A stretch of 64,000 bases of DNA from Acanthococcus lagerstroemiae (Eukaryota > Arthropoda > Insecta > Hemiptera > Eriococcidae), in NCBI GenBank assembly GCA_031841125.1, contig CM063109.1, forward strand, positions 6,796,321-6,860,320. The letters run 5' to 3'. Below the pieces are notes generated by a model, which searched no databases, was not told the DNA's origin, and saw only the letters and a list, made by a program, of their open reading frames with translations. Below are positions 33,371 to 45,400 of this stretch, in pieces; position 1 is the stretch's first letter, and every line of letters starts with the position of its first letter. Both the position numbers and the translations under genes were made by a program.

Positions 33371-33909
33371 AGAGACATTTTGATCAAAAATAAGTTAGAT
33401 ACAGAAACAAGGAGGTAAGCAGGCAGACTATCAGCCTGCATTGATAACATAACGAAATAGTTCACCATTTCACCCCCAGGCAGCGGTACCTCAATGTGTA
33501 GTGCATCGAAAACTGTATTGGTCGTGCACGGATGTTGTAAATGAATGGATGAGGTTTTACATGGCACTTGATACATTTGGCCTGACAAACAATTGTACTT
33601 ATGTAGATCCAAAATGTATTAAGTACAATTTTCATCATGCTGAATGAGCTAAGTGCGCTTGAAATACTCTGGACATAGGTATGTATCAACTGAAATAATT
33701 ATTCGCGCTAAATGTATCAGGTGCGTCGTAACTTTTATGGAAGGGCTATATGTAGAGTAGAGCAATGCAAGTTTAAACTTAGTGTCCATGTTGGAGTATG
33801 AGTGAACTTGGTATATGCAGGGTGTGTCAATTCACAATTTCTTCCTTCTGTAGTCCAGAGCGCTGTCGGCTGTTATACCATCTTCAGTGGAGTACCCTGT
33901 TTTTTCTTG

Positions 33910-33940
<31 letters not shown>

Positions 33941-34068
33941 GCCACATACTGAAAGGTTAGTAAGTCTTATTCCTCCTATTTGAGGAGTTACATGAATAAA
34001 ATGGAGTACAGGACAGTGCGCGGAAATAGGTTAAATTATCAAATTGCTCTCCTGAAAAATTGGTAAAA
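33371..34068. other. Spacer without a gene
   Basis: It contains an uninterrupted T run of about 27 bases (near 33,910-33,936) and no recognisable exon. The minus ORFs over 33,175-33,689 show no family resemblance. Confidence 0.35.
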
Positions 34069-34597
34069 TGAGTGCGTGCAAATGAAAGGGGCCTAAAGTG
34101 ACAATTAGGCTCTTTAGCGGACATCGACTATTCTGATGCTCTGAAGCACGCTCTATCGAGTAGTGAAAACCGCGTGTTGATATCTATAATAGTCGCAGAG
34201 TTAGCAGTCTTATTGAATTTTCTGTTCAAGCAGTTTTCAATACTACTGAAAAAAATTGACTGGTTTGGTGGATTCGTTGTGTTCCTGTATTAATTTCGCA
34301 TTCGAATACCTTTTTAGACCATAACAACATAGATTAATTCAATTTTGATGCAAAAATTCACTGCCAATGAAAAGGGCACTAATAGAGTCTACTTTGAAAA
34401 ATTGCCGAAAATAGGAACATATTTCTACCAAAGGTATATCAACTGATTTGGAACGTTCAAGACGTCTAGTTTAGTACCTTTTTTACCGCACGTTTTTATC
34501 CCTATTTATTCTCATGTGGTAACAAACTGAAACTTTGAACGCGTTTATCTTAAAACTACGTTTTTGCTCTTAGGCCCCTTTCATTTGCACGCACTCA
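34069..34597. mobile_element. MITE with 28-bp perfect inverted ends
   Basis: The 28 bases at 34,069-34,096 (TGAGTGCGTGCAAATGAAAG, then GGGCCTAA) are repeated without a mismatch in inverse orientation at 34,570-34,597. The 529-bp element has no coding region. Perfect ends suggest it is younger than its neighbours. The flanks (AAAA on the left, AATG on the right) do not settle the target duplication. Confidence 0.8.
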
Positions 34598-34810
34598 AAT
34601 GTCACTTTTGGAATTTTGTATAGAGGCCACCATTGATTGTATGTATATTAGAGAATAGAGACATTGATCACGAAACACAGGACACATTTTTACATGCACT
34701 TTCGACTAATGGTTGCTGTAAAAAGAAAGGAAAAACGTAGAAGAATAGGCGCATCTACGTATTATACTTAAGTACCAAAATGTCCTTTGTTGTTGTTCTC
34801 TACATTTCTC

Positions 34811-34834
34811 TGTGTGTGTGTGTGTGTGTGTGTG
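34811..34834. repeat. (TG)n microsatellite
   Basis: Twelve uninterrupted TG units are followed by CACGCGCACGCG. Confidence 0.9.
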
Positions 34835-35106
34835 CACGCGCACGCGGTGCTTGCTCGAAATGGTCCCATAAGAAACGCTACTGAAATTTACGGAAATTTA
34901 CGAGTGCAAATAGCTTTAACTCTCATTGCGTTCAGTTGGAGGGTCCTCATCTATCTGCAAATTACTGCCTCATATTTGTGTCATCAGAAAAAGATGTTGG
35001 TGTTTTCAAAAAATTCAGTCAGATAAGTAGAAGAAATGCTGAACACAGTTTTCAAAAACTGAAATTTTAGGGCTCTCAGAGGTTATATGTTATTGCAAAT
35101 GGGCCT

Positions 35107-35545
35107 TGTGATACATAAATGAGTACGAAATAATATCTAAATATATTATGGTTGCATTAAATCAGATGTACATGTAATAATAAGGCATTTTGAGCTCGTT
35201 TTGGAAATTTCAGATTTTCAACCCTCCAATAATTTCTGAAAGGAGACAGTTGCAGCCCCCAAATTTTAAAATAATGTGAATAAATTCAATGTAAAACAAT
35301 TCCGAAAAATTCAGTTAAAAAAAATTTGAGGGCCGGGAGGGGGGCAAAATTTTGTGGCCCCCTCCTAATAAGGATACCGAAATTTTTTATAGCTTAAAGC
35401 CTATTCCGGGTTCATACAAACACATTCAGAAAGTACGAACCTCCCAGAGCTCTTACAGTTCACCCGCCAACCTCAACCACACACGCATACACACACCCAC
35501 AAAAAAAAACACGAAGGAACGCTTTTATATATTGAGATTCAATGC
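35107..35545. repeat. Dispersed repeat, copy B (partner at 33,057)
   Basis: It shares with copy A the order TACATAAATGAGTACGAAAT, CATTTTGAGCTCG, CGCCAACCTCAACCACACAC and AACGCTTTTATATAT. An ORF crossing it is an artefact of the CA-rich end. Confidence 0.55.
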
Positions 35546-35913
35546 GCACCAAAGTTGGGTCATCTTCATTTCATAATCAGAACGATTTTATTTTAATTAA
35601 AAGATACCTATTGTTTGATATAGAAAGCAAAGAACAACGTGTCATTTTTGCGTTACTAGAGCAGTGTAGGGCCTGAAATCTGATGGATTGAAAACCTATG
35701 CCTTATACACATTTACTTACTTTTAGGTACTATGTGCATGAAGTTGGTACTCAGTATTTTTTATTCTTCTGTACCTAAGTATGTCATAAAACCACCGCAA
35801 AGCGATGTAAATCTTATGACACAGTATTTTTGTTTAGTTGTCTCTCCATGAGCATCCCAAAGGTACACATAGCTAGTAGGTACATATGAAGCATATATTC
35901 ATTTGCATACGAG

Positions 35914-36330
35914 ACCTGCTCCCAAGAAACCGGACCGTATGGTAAATAAGAAAAAAAATCGAAACTTTTTGGTATTTATAGCTTTTATTGATCTCTTTCA
36001 AACAAAATTTGCCCGATTTAAAAATCTTGTGAGAGATTTTTTGCGAGATCTTAGAAGAGCATTACTTAATTTCCCGCTGTTCCCCTTGTTCCATATTTCG
36101 AAGGACTTTCACGTACGTGAATGGTCCAGTCGGAGTCAAAATATGTCCTACACTTTGCACTGCGCACTACCCGTATCCTAGAATGCTAATACACACCAAC
36201 CATTAACGAGATATGCCGATGAATGGTATGCAGTGTTATTGATGAAAATGTCAAAAAAATGTTCTTCGAACTATGAACGCGTTGTTCTCGAGTTGCTTTT
36301 GACCATGAGGCCGATTTCCTGGGAGCGGGT
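35914..36330. mobile_element. TIR element, ACCTGCTCCCA ends
   Basis: ACCTGCTCCCAAGAAACCGG (35,914-35,933) and the inverse CCGATTTCCTGGGAGCGGGT (36,311-36,330) match at 17 of 20. The interior has one 92-codon ORF without recognisable similarity. The outer flanks (CATACGA on the left, CATATGA nearby on the right) hint at a target duplication but are not exactly adjacent. Confidence 0.55.
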
Positions 36331-36338
36331 TACATATG

Positions 36339-36564
36339 AAGGGTAATGAATCAAAACTCACATTTGCCATTTTACTTCAAGGGCGCAAATAGGCAAAATA
36401 CCGTATACGGGTGCAGGAATATCTTTGCTGCACCTGTGAATGTGAAATATAACATACTCCACGTTCACAGGCGCAGCAAAGATATTCCTGCACCCGTGTA
36501 CAGTATTTTGCGTATTTGCGCCCTTGAAGTAAAACGGCAAATGTGAGTTTTGATTCTTTACCCT
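36339..36564. mobile_element. Near-perfect palindrome, about 100-bp arms
   Basis: The left arm (36,339 to about 36,442) and the right arm (about 36,462-36,564) are inverse copies with few differences, separated by about 20 bases. Shared words include AATCAAAACTCACATTTGCC, AGGGCGCAAATA and GCAGCAAAGATATTCCTGCA. ORFs on both strands here mirror each other. The sequence would fold into a long hairpin, so it is either a foldback MITE or a hairpin RNA source. Confidence 0.8.
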
Positions 36565-36710
36565 TTATATATTCTATATGATAGCCCAACTTTTTGACAC
36601 ACCTGTATGAGAAAACTGATCTAAAACATTTATTATACAGAAGCCTCCGCATGACCACATGTGTAGGGTATAGATATAATGACCAGGATTAGCATTATTA
36701 GAACGCCGCC

Positions 36711-36848
36711 AAAGGCTGCCAAACACCAAAAATCAAAGAACAGAGTATGCTATGTACTTACATAAGAGCGACCAAGCGCCATACAAACCAGATGGTGTTG
36801 AACATATACTCTGTCATTTGATTTCTTGGCGCTTGGTTGCCTTTTGCT
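36711..36848. repeat. Imperfect hairpin, about 40-bp arms
   Basis: AAAGGCTGCC, CAAAAATCAAA and ACAGAGTATG on the left return inversely as ATACTCTGTCATTTGATTTC and GGTTGCCTTTTGC on the right. It is probably another small decayed MITE. Confidence 0.5.
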
Positions 36849-36849
36849 T

Positions 36850-39061
36850 AATAGCATTCATTTCTTCAAGGCCAGAACTAGAAAATGAGCATCACAATTT
36901 GTTTCCTTTGAAATAAAACAAATGAAAATGACAATAGAAGAGCTTGAAAATCTGAATAAAGTTTACAGCGTCACAGTGATACAGTCTCAATTAACACAGA
37001 ACACACATTATAGACGGAACATTACTGGAAAGGGCCAAGGAATGAACATTCTCACTTTCTAACTTTTTGTCTCTTCGTAAAAAATAAATCACATGATGCC
37101 GTGTGATTAGGTAGATTTCCGACAGTGGCATATCCAGCCTAGTATTCGAGGGGCTCTGATCTGGATCAAAGGGGGGTGATGGAGGGGTACTAAAATGACA
37201 AAAACCACGATCTGATGAAATCGCAAAGGGTGCCCAGACCCCAAATAAAATTAGCGCAATCACCCGACGTGAATTGATACGTGACATTCGATTTTGAGGA
37301 GTGAAAAGTGAAATAAAACGTACTTTCATTTCACTTTTATTACTATTTCCATTGGACTTTTTGAAATTGCATATCTAATACGAGTTTATTTTTATAGATA
37401 CGTCATGCCCTATATGGCCTTTCCGACGTAAACGCACATTTGTGTGCATCAAAAAATTCTCAGTTACAGGGGGGTGGGTCGTCTGGGAACTTATTTCCAC
37501 CACCTCACGTTGCTGTTCATTTTATAATATTCGGCTGTACATTGAGAGCGTTCAGAGGTTTTCAACTGTGTGTACCTGTTGACTGTTACCCAAAATGATC
37601 AATTAGGATCCAGCCTCCAGACCAAAATCTTCAGGTTAAACTGGCTCAATTAAAAAATATTTGAGGTTATTTACAGGAATTTACAAATCACTGATGGAGA
37701 TCTACCCTCCCCTTCCATTATAGAATTAAATATTTAGAAAATGGACGTACCTATTTGATAGGCTTGTTAGTAGCAACCGAAACGCAGTGTTCGGGAATAA
37801 AGTGCGTGAGTGAAATTTCCTTAGATTTTCAACAAACACTAGTAAAGATACATAAATCTGGTTGAATAATTAAAAGTTGATCCCCGACCCCTCATATAGA
37901 GCCCTCTGCATAGATCAGCCAACGCAATATGCTGAAAATACCCAAATACCTATCCATGAATCATATAGGTACATTAAAATAGGCGAAAAATAAGAGGGGA
38001 AAATCACATTAGAATCTCCTGCTCAGTCTTTGTACCACATTAAACTAATTTACAGATAGAGTCTACTAAATGTTCTTCGATCTCACAGAATCAGGTTTGA
38101 ACATCCCTTTTCTGACAGAGCCGATAGCCACTGTTACCCTCGTGCAACGCTGTACCGACTCCATTTCTTCCTCGTAATCGTAACGTAACATCTCCTACAA
38201 CTCGACTTTCCAACCACGGGTATAAGGCAATACGAATTTTAGTACATATATTACGGCTGATATTCTGGAATACTTACTTACTGGACGTTGCTGTTACATG
38301 TTGGAAAACTGATATTGCATAAAAACTATCTAACTGTGAAGCCGCTGGTTAAAAACTCGATTATGTAATCACTGTACAATAGAGCATCAACGCGACAAAA
38401 GAACGAGAACTCGAAAGTTTTTAAATAATCTATCCACTAATATTCGACATACTCAAATATTAACGACGAACTCCACGTTCAATTTGTACACTTATTCCGC
38501 ACAGAAGGCAAACCGCATAATAAAACAGAAAAGGCTTCGCAAGAAGTAAACAAGCTGATCTTGCGTGCGCGAATAGAGAATTCGTCGATCGAAATGTACC
38601 CAACTTAATTCGCTGCAGTGTTGCTCATTCTGGGTTTCAAAAGGTACTACTAGATTCGTATATTTTAAATTAAATTTGCCTCAAATTTTCTGGCTGCGAA
38701 GGCGGACATGCGTGGGTAGAAGAGTGGACAGATCAAGGGCTGATGGGTCACTAAAAATCGACGTATCCTCGGCGACGCTTACAGAAAAAAATGATTAAAA
38801 CGGGATCGGCAACAGTATGTTACGCAGGTTAAAGAAAAAAAAGTACTACGATTGTAAGTTTGCAACATGAACTACTAGAGGCGAGGGATACGATACGAAA
38901 GTCGTATTTTCGTATTTTCTCTCTGAGTTGCGTACGATATTTCTCTGAACCTCTCAAAATCTGAGGATTACGCATAAGCTGTGAACAACAACGAGAAAAT
39001 GATACACTTTCCACAGATGCTCAAAAAAGAATCTGTCAACTTGCTCTCAATCCAGTATTTG
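36850..39061. other. Intergenic stretch without a recognisable gene
   Basis: One unmatched hAT-like end (CAGTGGCATATCCAGCC near 37,125) followed by G-rich sequence is the only recognisable item. No exon is supported. Confidence 0.35.
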
Positions 39062-39310
39062 GACGCTGTTAAGCGCAACAGAACCAACGGACAAAATCTG
39101 TTTTTTGAGAACACGTGATTTAAAGTTCAAGAGTCATGTGGAAACTATATGACATATAGCGTTTACTGATAAGCTTTTTTCAACGTGAGTACATATTTTT
39201 GAATTGGGAGCCCAATTTTGAAAAATTCTACATTTTACACTCTTTCCAACGATACAAATAACTCATTTTATCAACAAATGTCGGTTGGTTCTGTTACGCT
39301 TAACAGCGTC
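39062..39310. mobile_element. 249-bp MITE with 27-bp inverted ends
   Basis: GACGCTGTTAAGCGCAACAG at 39,062 continues AACCAAC to 39,088. Its inverse (GTTGGTTCTG at 39,284 to CAGCGTC at 39,310) differs at one position. There is no coding content. The superfamily is unclear because the flanks give no convincing duplication. Confidence 0.75.
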
Positions 39311-42300
39311 TATCTGTCCCTCTGGGTTGAATCAACTGTGGATTTACATTCGAGTCGGCATGTAAATCCATGCTTTGTACGTAGATTTTATAAATTGTCT
39401 TTTTAGTTTTGAAATCTAGTTATTCTTTTTCATTCTCCAGTAATAATTACCTACCGAATCACTTTCCATTTTCTTTTGTTACTTCGAAGCACGGTTCCTC
39501 AGTAAGTTAGGTGCTGATGTGACACAGTCTTAATCCAAAGAGTTCTTCTTATTGCCTGGTGTACTTTTCAACTTAATAGAATTTGTGAGGCAGAAGTGTC
39601 AAATGGCCACAGACCCAAATAAGGCCAATTTGAAAACTAAAGCACCATAAAAATCCCGTGAGCAAAAGGAATCCATCTTATTAGAATAACTAGGTTTTGA
39701 TTTTCCGCCGCGACTCGGCAACTCACTCTTTATCATGATTGTTACATTGCATCAGCCCCGTAGAGACAAAAAAAGAGCCTGGAAGGAATTTCCACGGGCC
39801 CCCCTCCTTCCAGTTCATTCTTTTCTTTTGTCAGATGGGAAAAAATTATAAGCTACAGGATAAGAGGTTTCTTTCGTGGTGTAAGAGTAATTGCTGATTT
39901 GATGTACACAGATGTAGACGTAAGCGTTGAAATTCAGGTCTTTTAAAAATATGGGGCCCTCCTGAAAGTCCGAGCCCGGGGTATCTCCTCCTTTCCCCTT
40001 GCCTCTCGACAGGGTTGCATATTGCATCCATTTGAAAAGTGCTCATAATAGGACCTCTTAGTGGCCATATTTGGCTGATCTGCCCCAATCTTTTCGCAAG
40101 AATTTGATCATCTACAAAAGCTAGGGTTGCCACACGTTCGGTATTTCGTACTTGTCCAGTGAGGAGTAAAGACCCTTAGAAGTGTCTGGTATATTCAAAA
40201 ATACGTGAAAAAAAATTGTAGGTATTATAAATTACTGTTTTGAAGTATTTTTTCGATATTTGTATACGTGTCCCTTGTTCCTTGAAGATTCAGTCTGGTT
40301 ACGGGCCTGGGGAAATGGTTTTCTTCCCCGATCGTCATGGTTCCTCAACGTTTCCTTTGTATTTCTTATAACCGCCAGTAAGCTAATGTCATATACCTAC
40401 TTAATTTTGAATTTGTCTAGCTCATGAACCATCCTTTAAGTTAGGATTGTCTTGATATGTAGGGGTATTCAAAATAGCTACAATAAAAATAACTGATAAT
40501 GAATCCTCGAAATGAGCTCATCCGTTCTCATTTTGTGGTCCATTAAGAAACCATTTTCATTGAACTCCGAGTAGATTTTATGGACATTCATTTTTACGGC
40601 TCAATGAATATATTTTGTTACAAGTATTGAAAAGTTTTATTGACGCGTCGGCACTCTATGAGAAATCATAAAATTTCCAATCAACAAAACTGTCCACTAT
40701 ACTGTCACCAACTAATTGTAAGTATAAGTTGAAGATATTAGTGAGTGGTAATGAGATTGATGCTATAAACGCGCTGTATGAACAGTTCCTTGTTAATTTT
40801 GTTGTATGCAAAATTTCTTACTGATGTAACGCGAATGCGAGATTGTTGCCTATCTCACTGCCGTATACGCAATAAATTACGCATGTCATCAGCGATACTA
40901 ATTTTCCTACAAATGTAAATCTTGTCATTTTGATAATTGATGGAATAATATCACAAAGAGTGATGAATCTTTCCTTTTTTCAAAACGTGACCCCATTTTC
41001 CGACGGTTAGCCAAGTCTACTGCATTCCTCCGCCAATTATGAAGTTCCTTTTTCAATGAAATTTTGAAATTTCACTTACACCTTATGAAATGGACAAAAA
41101 AAAGCCTATTTCGTAATCCCTTCTCGTAAAGCTGAAGTGGGCTTCAATTAAAATGGGAGTAAAGCTGGTTTTCAGATTTCATAAATCAGGAGGTATCATT
41201 AAAAAAATGAATTATGTCAACAGAAACAATTTATTTGACTGAAATTTCTAAATAAATAAAAAGTACAAGTTTATTTACAGCTAAAACTGAACATATAATA
41301 TTATAGCACGTATCAACTTCCTGCTAGATATTTATTAGCTTTCAAAAGTAGGTAGGTATATAGGGTTTCAATTCAATCAAAATTATGGCAAAAGAAAGAA
41401 TTAACGAAAAATAACTTTCACAGCAAAATTGTTTATGGTCACGTACATACTAATTACCGATACTTAGTACTTAACCTTACATAATGTAATTCAGTCATAA
41501 ATTATACAAAACTGAAAAACGAATACGATTTGCTGGCAGTTAAAGGATAGAAAATATGTTTCATAAATGAAATGTAGTCCGCGATGACACTTTTTCTTTT
41601 CACATAAAAATTATACTGTCTCATAAAAGTAGCAGGAGTCTTCTGGGAAAATTATGAACACTGCGTCGCCTCCTCACAACCAGTGTCGGACTAGCCACGG
41701 TTGGTCGGCAACTGTCGACCAAACAGATTGAATTTATCATCGAAGAAGGCGCAGCGAACGCCAACGAGTATGCATTTGAAAATAAAAATTGTGAGGCCAC
41801 ACATCACCTGATGGTTCAATTACTAATGGCCTAAAGGTTGGCACGTTCGACGCTTCTTGCAACTCACATTCCTATTAAATAAATTCTATCATTGCCGGGA
41901 AACAGTCTGGATTAGGTCTGAGAACTATTCACCGTTCATCGATGCGAACAAATTTGGGAGACACTGCTCTATACGTAATAGAAGATCTGTAGTTCTTCAT
42001 AGAAGAGAATAACGCTTTTGTACATACATGTTGAACATGCAATTCAAATTCATTATCAATAATATCACAATACCGAAAATAACCTCTAATCGAATATAAT
42101 CATCGACTCGGTGCTTTTAGTAGCGCCTAATCCCATAATTTCAAATTATGGTTACTCTAAATTTAATATACAAATTTTAGACTGCCGTGCCACTCCCCAC
42201 AGTGACAGTGCACAACATTGTAATAATCGACAAAATGACTTCAGAATAACCTAACACCAAAAGTACCACGAACGGGCTTGCAAGAATACCTTAAACCATA

Positions 42301-42407
42301 AAAATCATATCCGAATGCCAAAGACAATAAACGATCACTTTAACAGAGCAAAGTTCTTCGTTCATTCAATCTAGTAACAAAAAGTAACATCGTAACAACT
42401 CCACCGA
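39311..42407. other. Intergenic stretch; the right part may be the NOMO 3' untranslated region
   Basis: No gene is recognised. AT-rich sequence directly downstream of the NOMO stop (42,407 towards about 41,200, minus strand) contains AATAAA-type hexamers on the minus strand near 41,230 and 41,265, which could end the transcript. A hAT-like phrase, CAGTGTCGGACTAGCC, lies near 41,682 without a partner. Confidence 0.35.
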
Positions 42408-45400
42408 TTACATTTTCCTCGGCTTTATTTTCCGCTTGACCACCGTCAAGCCCGGCTCGAATTCGATAAATGTCTTTTCATTATCCTTACCCTTCGGAGG
42501 CTGCGAATATCGACTCAGAAACTCGGGCATCGTGATTCTCGGATTATTTTGTAACTGCGTTAATGTTAACAACAGCGAGTCTTTAGACCAGTACATTAAT
42601 GCCAGCAATACGATGAGAATAGCTGTAGTGTATGAATGCTTGATCTCGCTGTCGGATAGCTTCAGTTCTGGCTTGAAGGTCAGTTTTATCAACTGGAAAG
42701 TAGAATTGGCGGTAAAGTACACTGTTTCCGGAGTATAGGTAAACGTAGATTTAGACAAGGTGGAGTCCATTTGTACGTAGTAGTTCTTATGATTCAGAGG
42801 TAGTGCAGAGAATGGTAGCAAAACCGATTTCAGTGGATACTGTGAAGCTTTCCAATCGCTCAATTTCAACGTGTGCACGATGCCGCCATCATCATCCAAT
42901 AGTTTGAGCTGGAGCGTCCGCAGATGTTCTGCAGTATCGACATCCAGGAATACAGACACATCACACTGCGTTGCTTCGAGAATGGCGATTAGATTGGTAT
43001 CATTGACATCGGAGGCATTCATCTAAAACATTAAATCGTGAATTTCAATCTTAGGACTATAAAGATGAAATTGGTTTTGAGATGTGGGATTATCAAATCG
43101 ATGCTTACCTTTATATGAATGTGTTCGGGCAGTGTTTTGTGTATGTGTTTGTTAACGCTGGCTGCCTGTTTCAAACGCACATCGTAGCCACACTAAAACA
43201 GACAGTCGGGTAAACAAGTTACGCCGAATTCTCGATTAATGTGAATGCAACGGCGAGATACTCACCAGTGGCCGCAGACCCCGGATTCTGAAATGTCCGT
43301 TTTCGTCCGTTGTGCCTTCTTCTTGATGTAGCACGCATTCTCCTTCCGCTCTACCAACCGCTTCTACTACGACATCTTTTTCAGCGAACCGATTTAATGA
43401 GAACATACTGCCGAAGACACTGTACAACTCTCTGTGTCCTCTGTAGATGGAAAAGCTCAGGTTAAAATTGATGTATTAGATTTTGTTTCCGTTCCGGAAC
43501 ACTGAAAGTCGAACGCACTTGAAAACTACTGAAACGGTTTCTCCTTCTTTGATATTCACCACCTTTGACTGCGGCGAAAATTTGTACTCCTTCAACATCG
43601 GACGCAGATAATATTCGTTGGGTTTTAATGACAAAAACGAAATCTTTCCATCGGCGTTACTCTGACTAGTTTGACGATAATTCTCTCCACCGGAAAGGGA
43701 TAACAGCACGCCCTATGACAGACATCCGTTAATATCGGTAGATGCGTAACTCAACAAGTGAGTTTTAAAAACCAACCTGCAGAGGTTTGCCATCGTCATC
43801 GACAAGGCTGACTTGAACTTCGGCTAATTTGTGCGCTTTGAAGAGGCCGTCTTCAAATGGTCCACTCAATAGATAACCTTCCTTCTCGCCTATAACTCTG
43901 AAATTACAAAATTGTAAATTAATATTGGTCGGATCACCAATCTTGCAGCGTATCTCTGGAAGGTTGTAATACCTGTATCGATGATCCGAATGTAAGGGCA
44001 TGAACTTGTACTTTCCCTCGGCATCAGTGAACATCGAAACGAGTATTTCATCAAGTTCATTCAGAATCGAAATTTTCACATTCTCCAGCGCAGGCTGAAC
44101 TCTTCCTTGAAGACGTATACCACGTTTGGCGACAATGTAATGGTCTAGCTCGGCACAGTCATTCTTTCCGCGCACCGTCAAATACGGTGGGGTGAAAAGC
44201 AAAGACGAAGATTCCGGAATTAAAGTTAGCTCTTCGTCTAAGGCCGCTTGGAATTTGAATACGTATATGTTATCCTTGGAGCGTTTCTCATCCACGGTGG
44301 GTTTCAGCGGTCCTAGTCTGAGAACGATTAAGATATGAGATGACGACAATCTTACCTTCCACCGCTCTTCTTAAAAAAGCTACGTCGATTGTTAATTCGA
44401 TTTCTAGTCAAGTATATTTTGCTCATTTCAAACAAGTAATTTAAAGTCATTGGGCCTGGGTCAAATGCTGATTAGAAATTCAAAACAACTCCTAATAAAT
44501 TTCGATGGGTTCAGGGCTGTACTGACGGGGGGGGGGGGGCATTGGCCGAAATTTTGTCATATACACATGCGGGCAGTTGGATAAATTTGGGGTGTTTGTA
44601 CAAAATCGCAAATCCCCTTTCCCCTTACTTAAATCCTGGGTACCGCCCTGGATGGGTTCGATTCAAGTCAGATCAATCTAGCCTGCTTCAAATATTAAAT
44701 TTGGATTTAAGGGAGCCGAAACTGAAGCCGGATTACAAATCTGATGCGATCGGATATTCGTAATCAGTGAGCTAAAAACGCTAAGTCAGACTGTTTGATA
44801 CCGCTCCATTCAAAGTTTAAGTGTTGATGATATGACCTCGTCCCCTTCCTACGAAAGGAGACTTTTTCCCGGAAAATAGACTATACCTTGTCATTTAAAC
44901 ACATTAGTTTCAATCGGTGGAAGAAGGTCAAGCGCACCCTGTATTTATTCGCCGAGATTGTCTGATGAAGCAAAGAGATCTCCGGAATCCCACCCTCGGT
45001 TCGATTAAAATTACGAGTAATATCGAAATAATGCCAGACAAAAAGTTGTTTCTTGTAAACGTGGACTCTTGAATGAATCCTCCCCTACTTCACACATTAA
45101 TGTGTTCATTCATTCTAATCTTCATATCAACTGTCATAGAAAATCGAGAATACAGACAAGACAGAAAAAATGCTATAAGCGATTTTACCTCGTTTTTAAC
45201 GTAACATTGAAATCGGTGTAAATGTTCACGTTCAAATCGTTCACTATTTCAGTCGAGACGATGAACGCGGTGATTTCATGCGACAGTGCAGTCAACATCA
45301 AAGAATCTTGTCCCACCTCCCAACGAATCGCCGATTCGGCGTACCGGTGGCAACCAACTGGTTCGAGTTGGTACACAGCACCACCGGGTAAGCAATACTT

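Noticed and set aside
35903..36181. A 92-codon ORF as a host gene
   Set aside because: It lies within a TIR pair, starts outside the left end, and shows no recognisable domain.
36346..36546. Overlapping ORFs on both strands with nearly the same protein
   Set aside because: Same cause: the sequence is a near-perfect palindrome.
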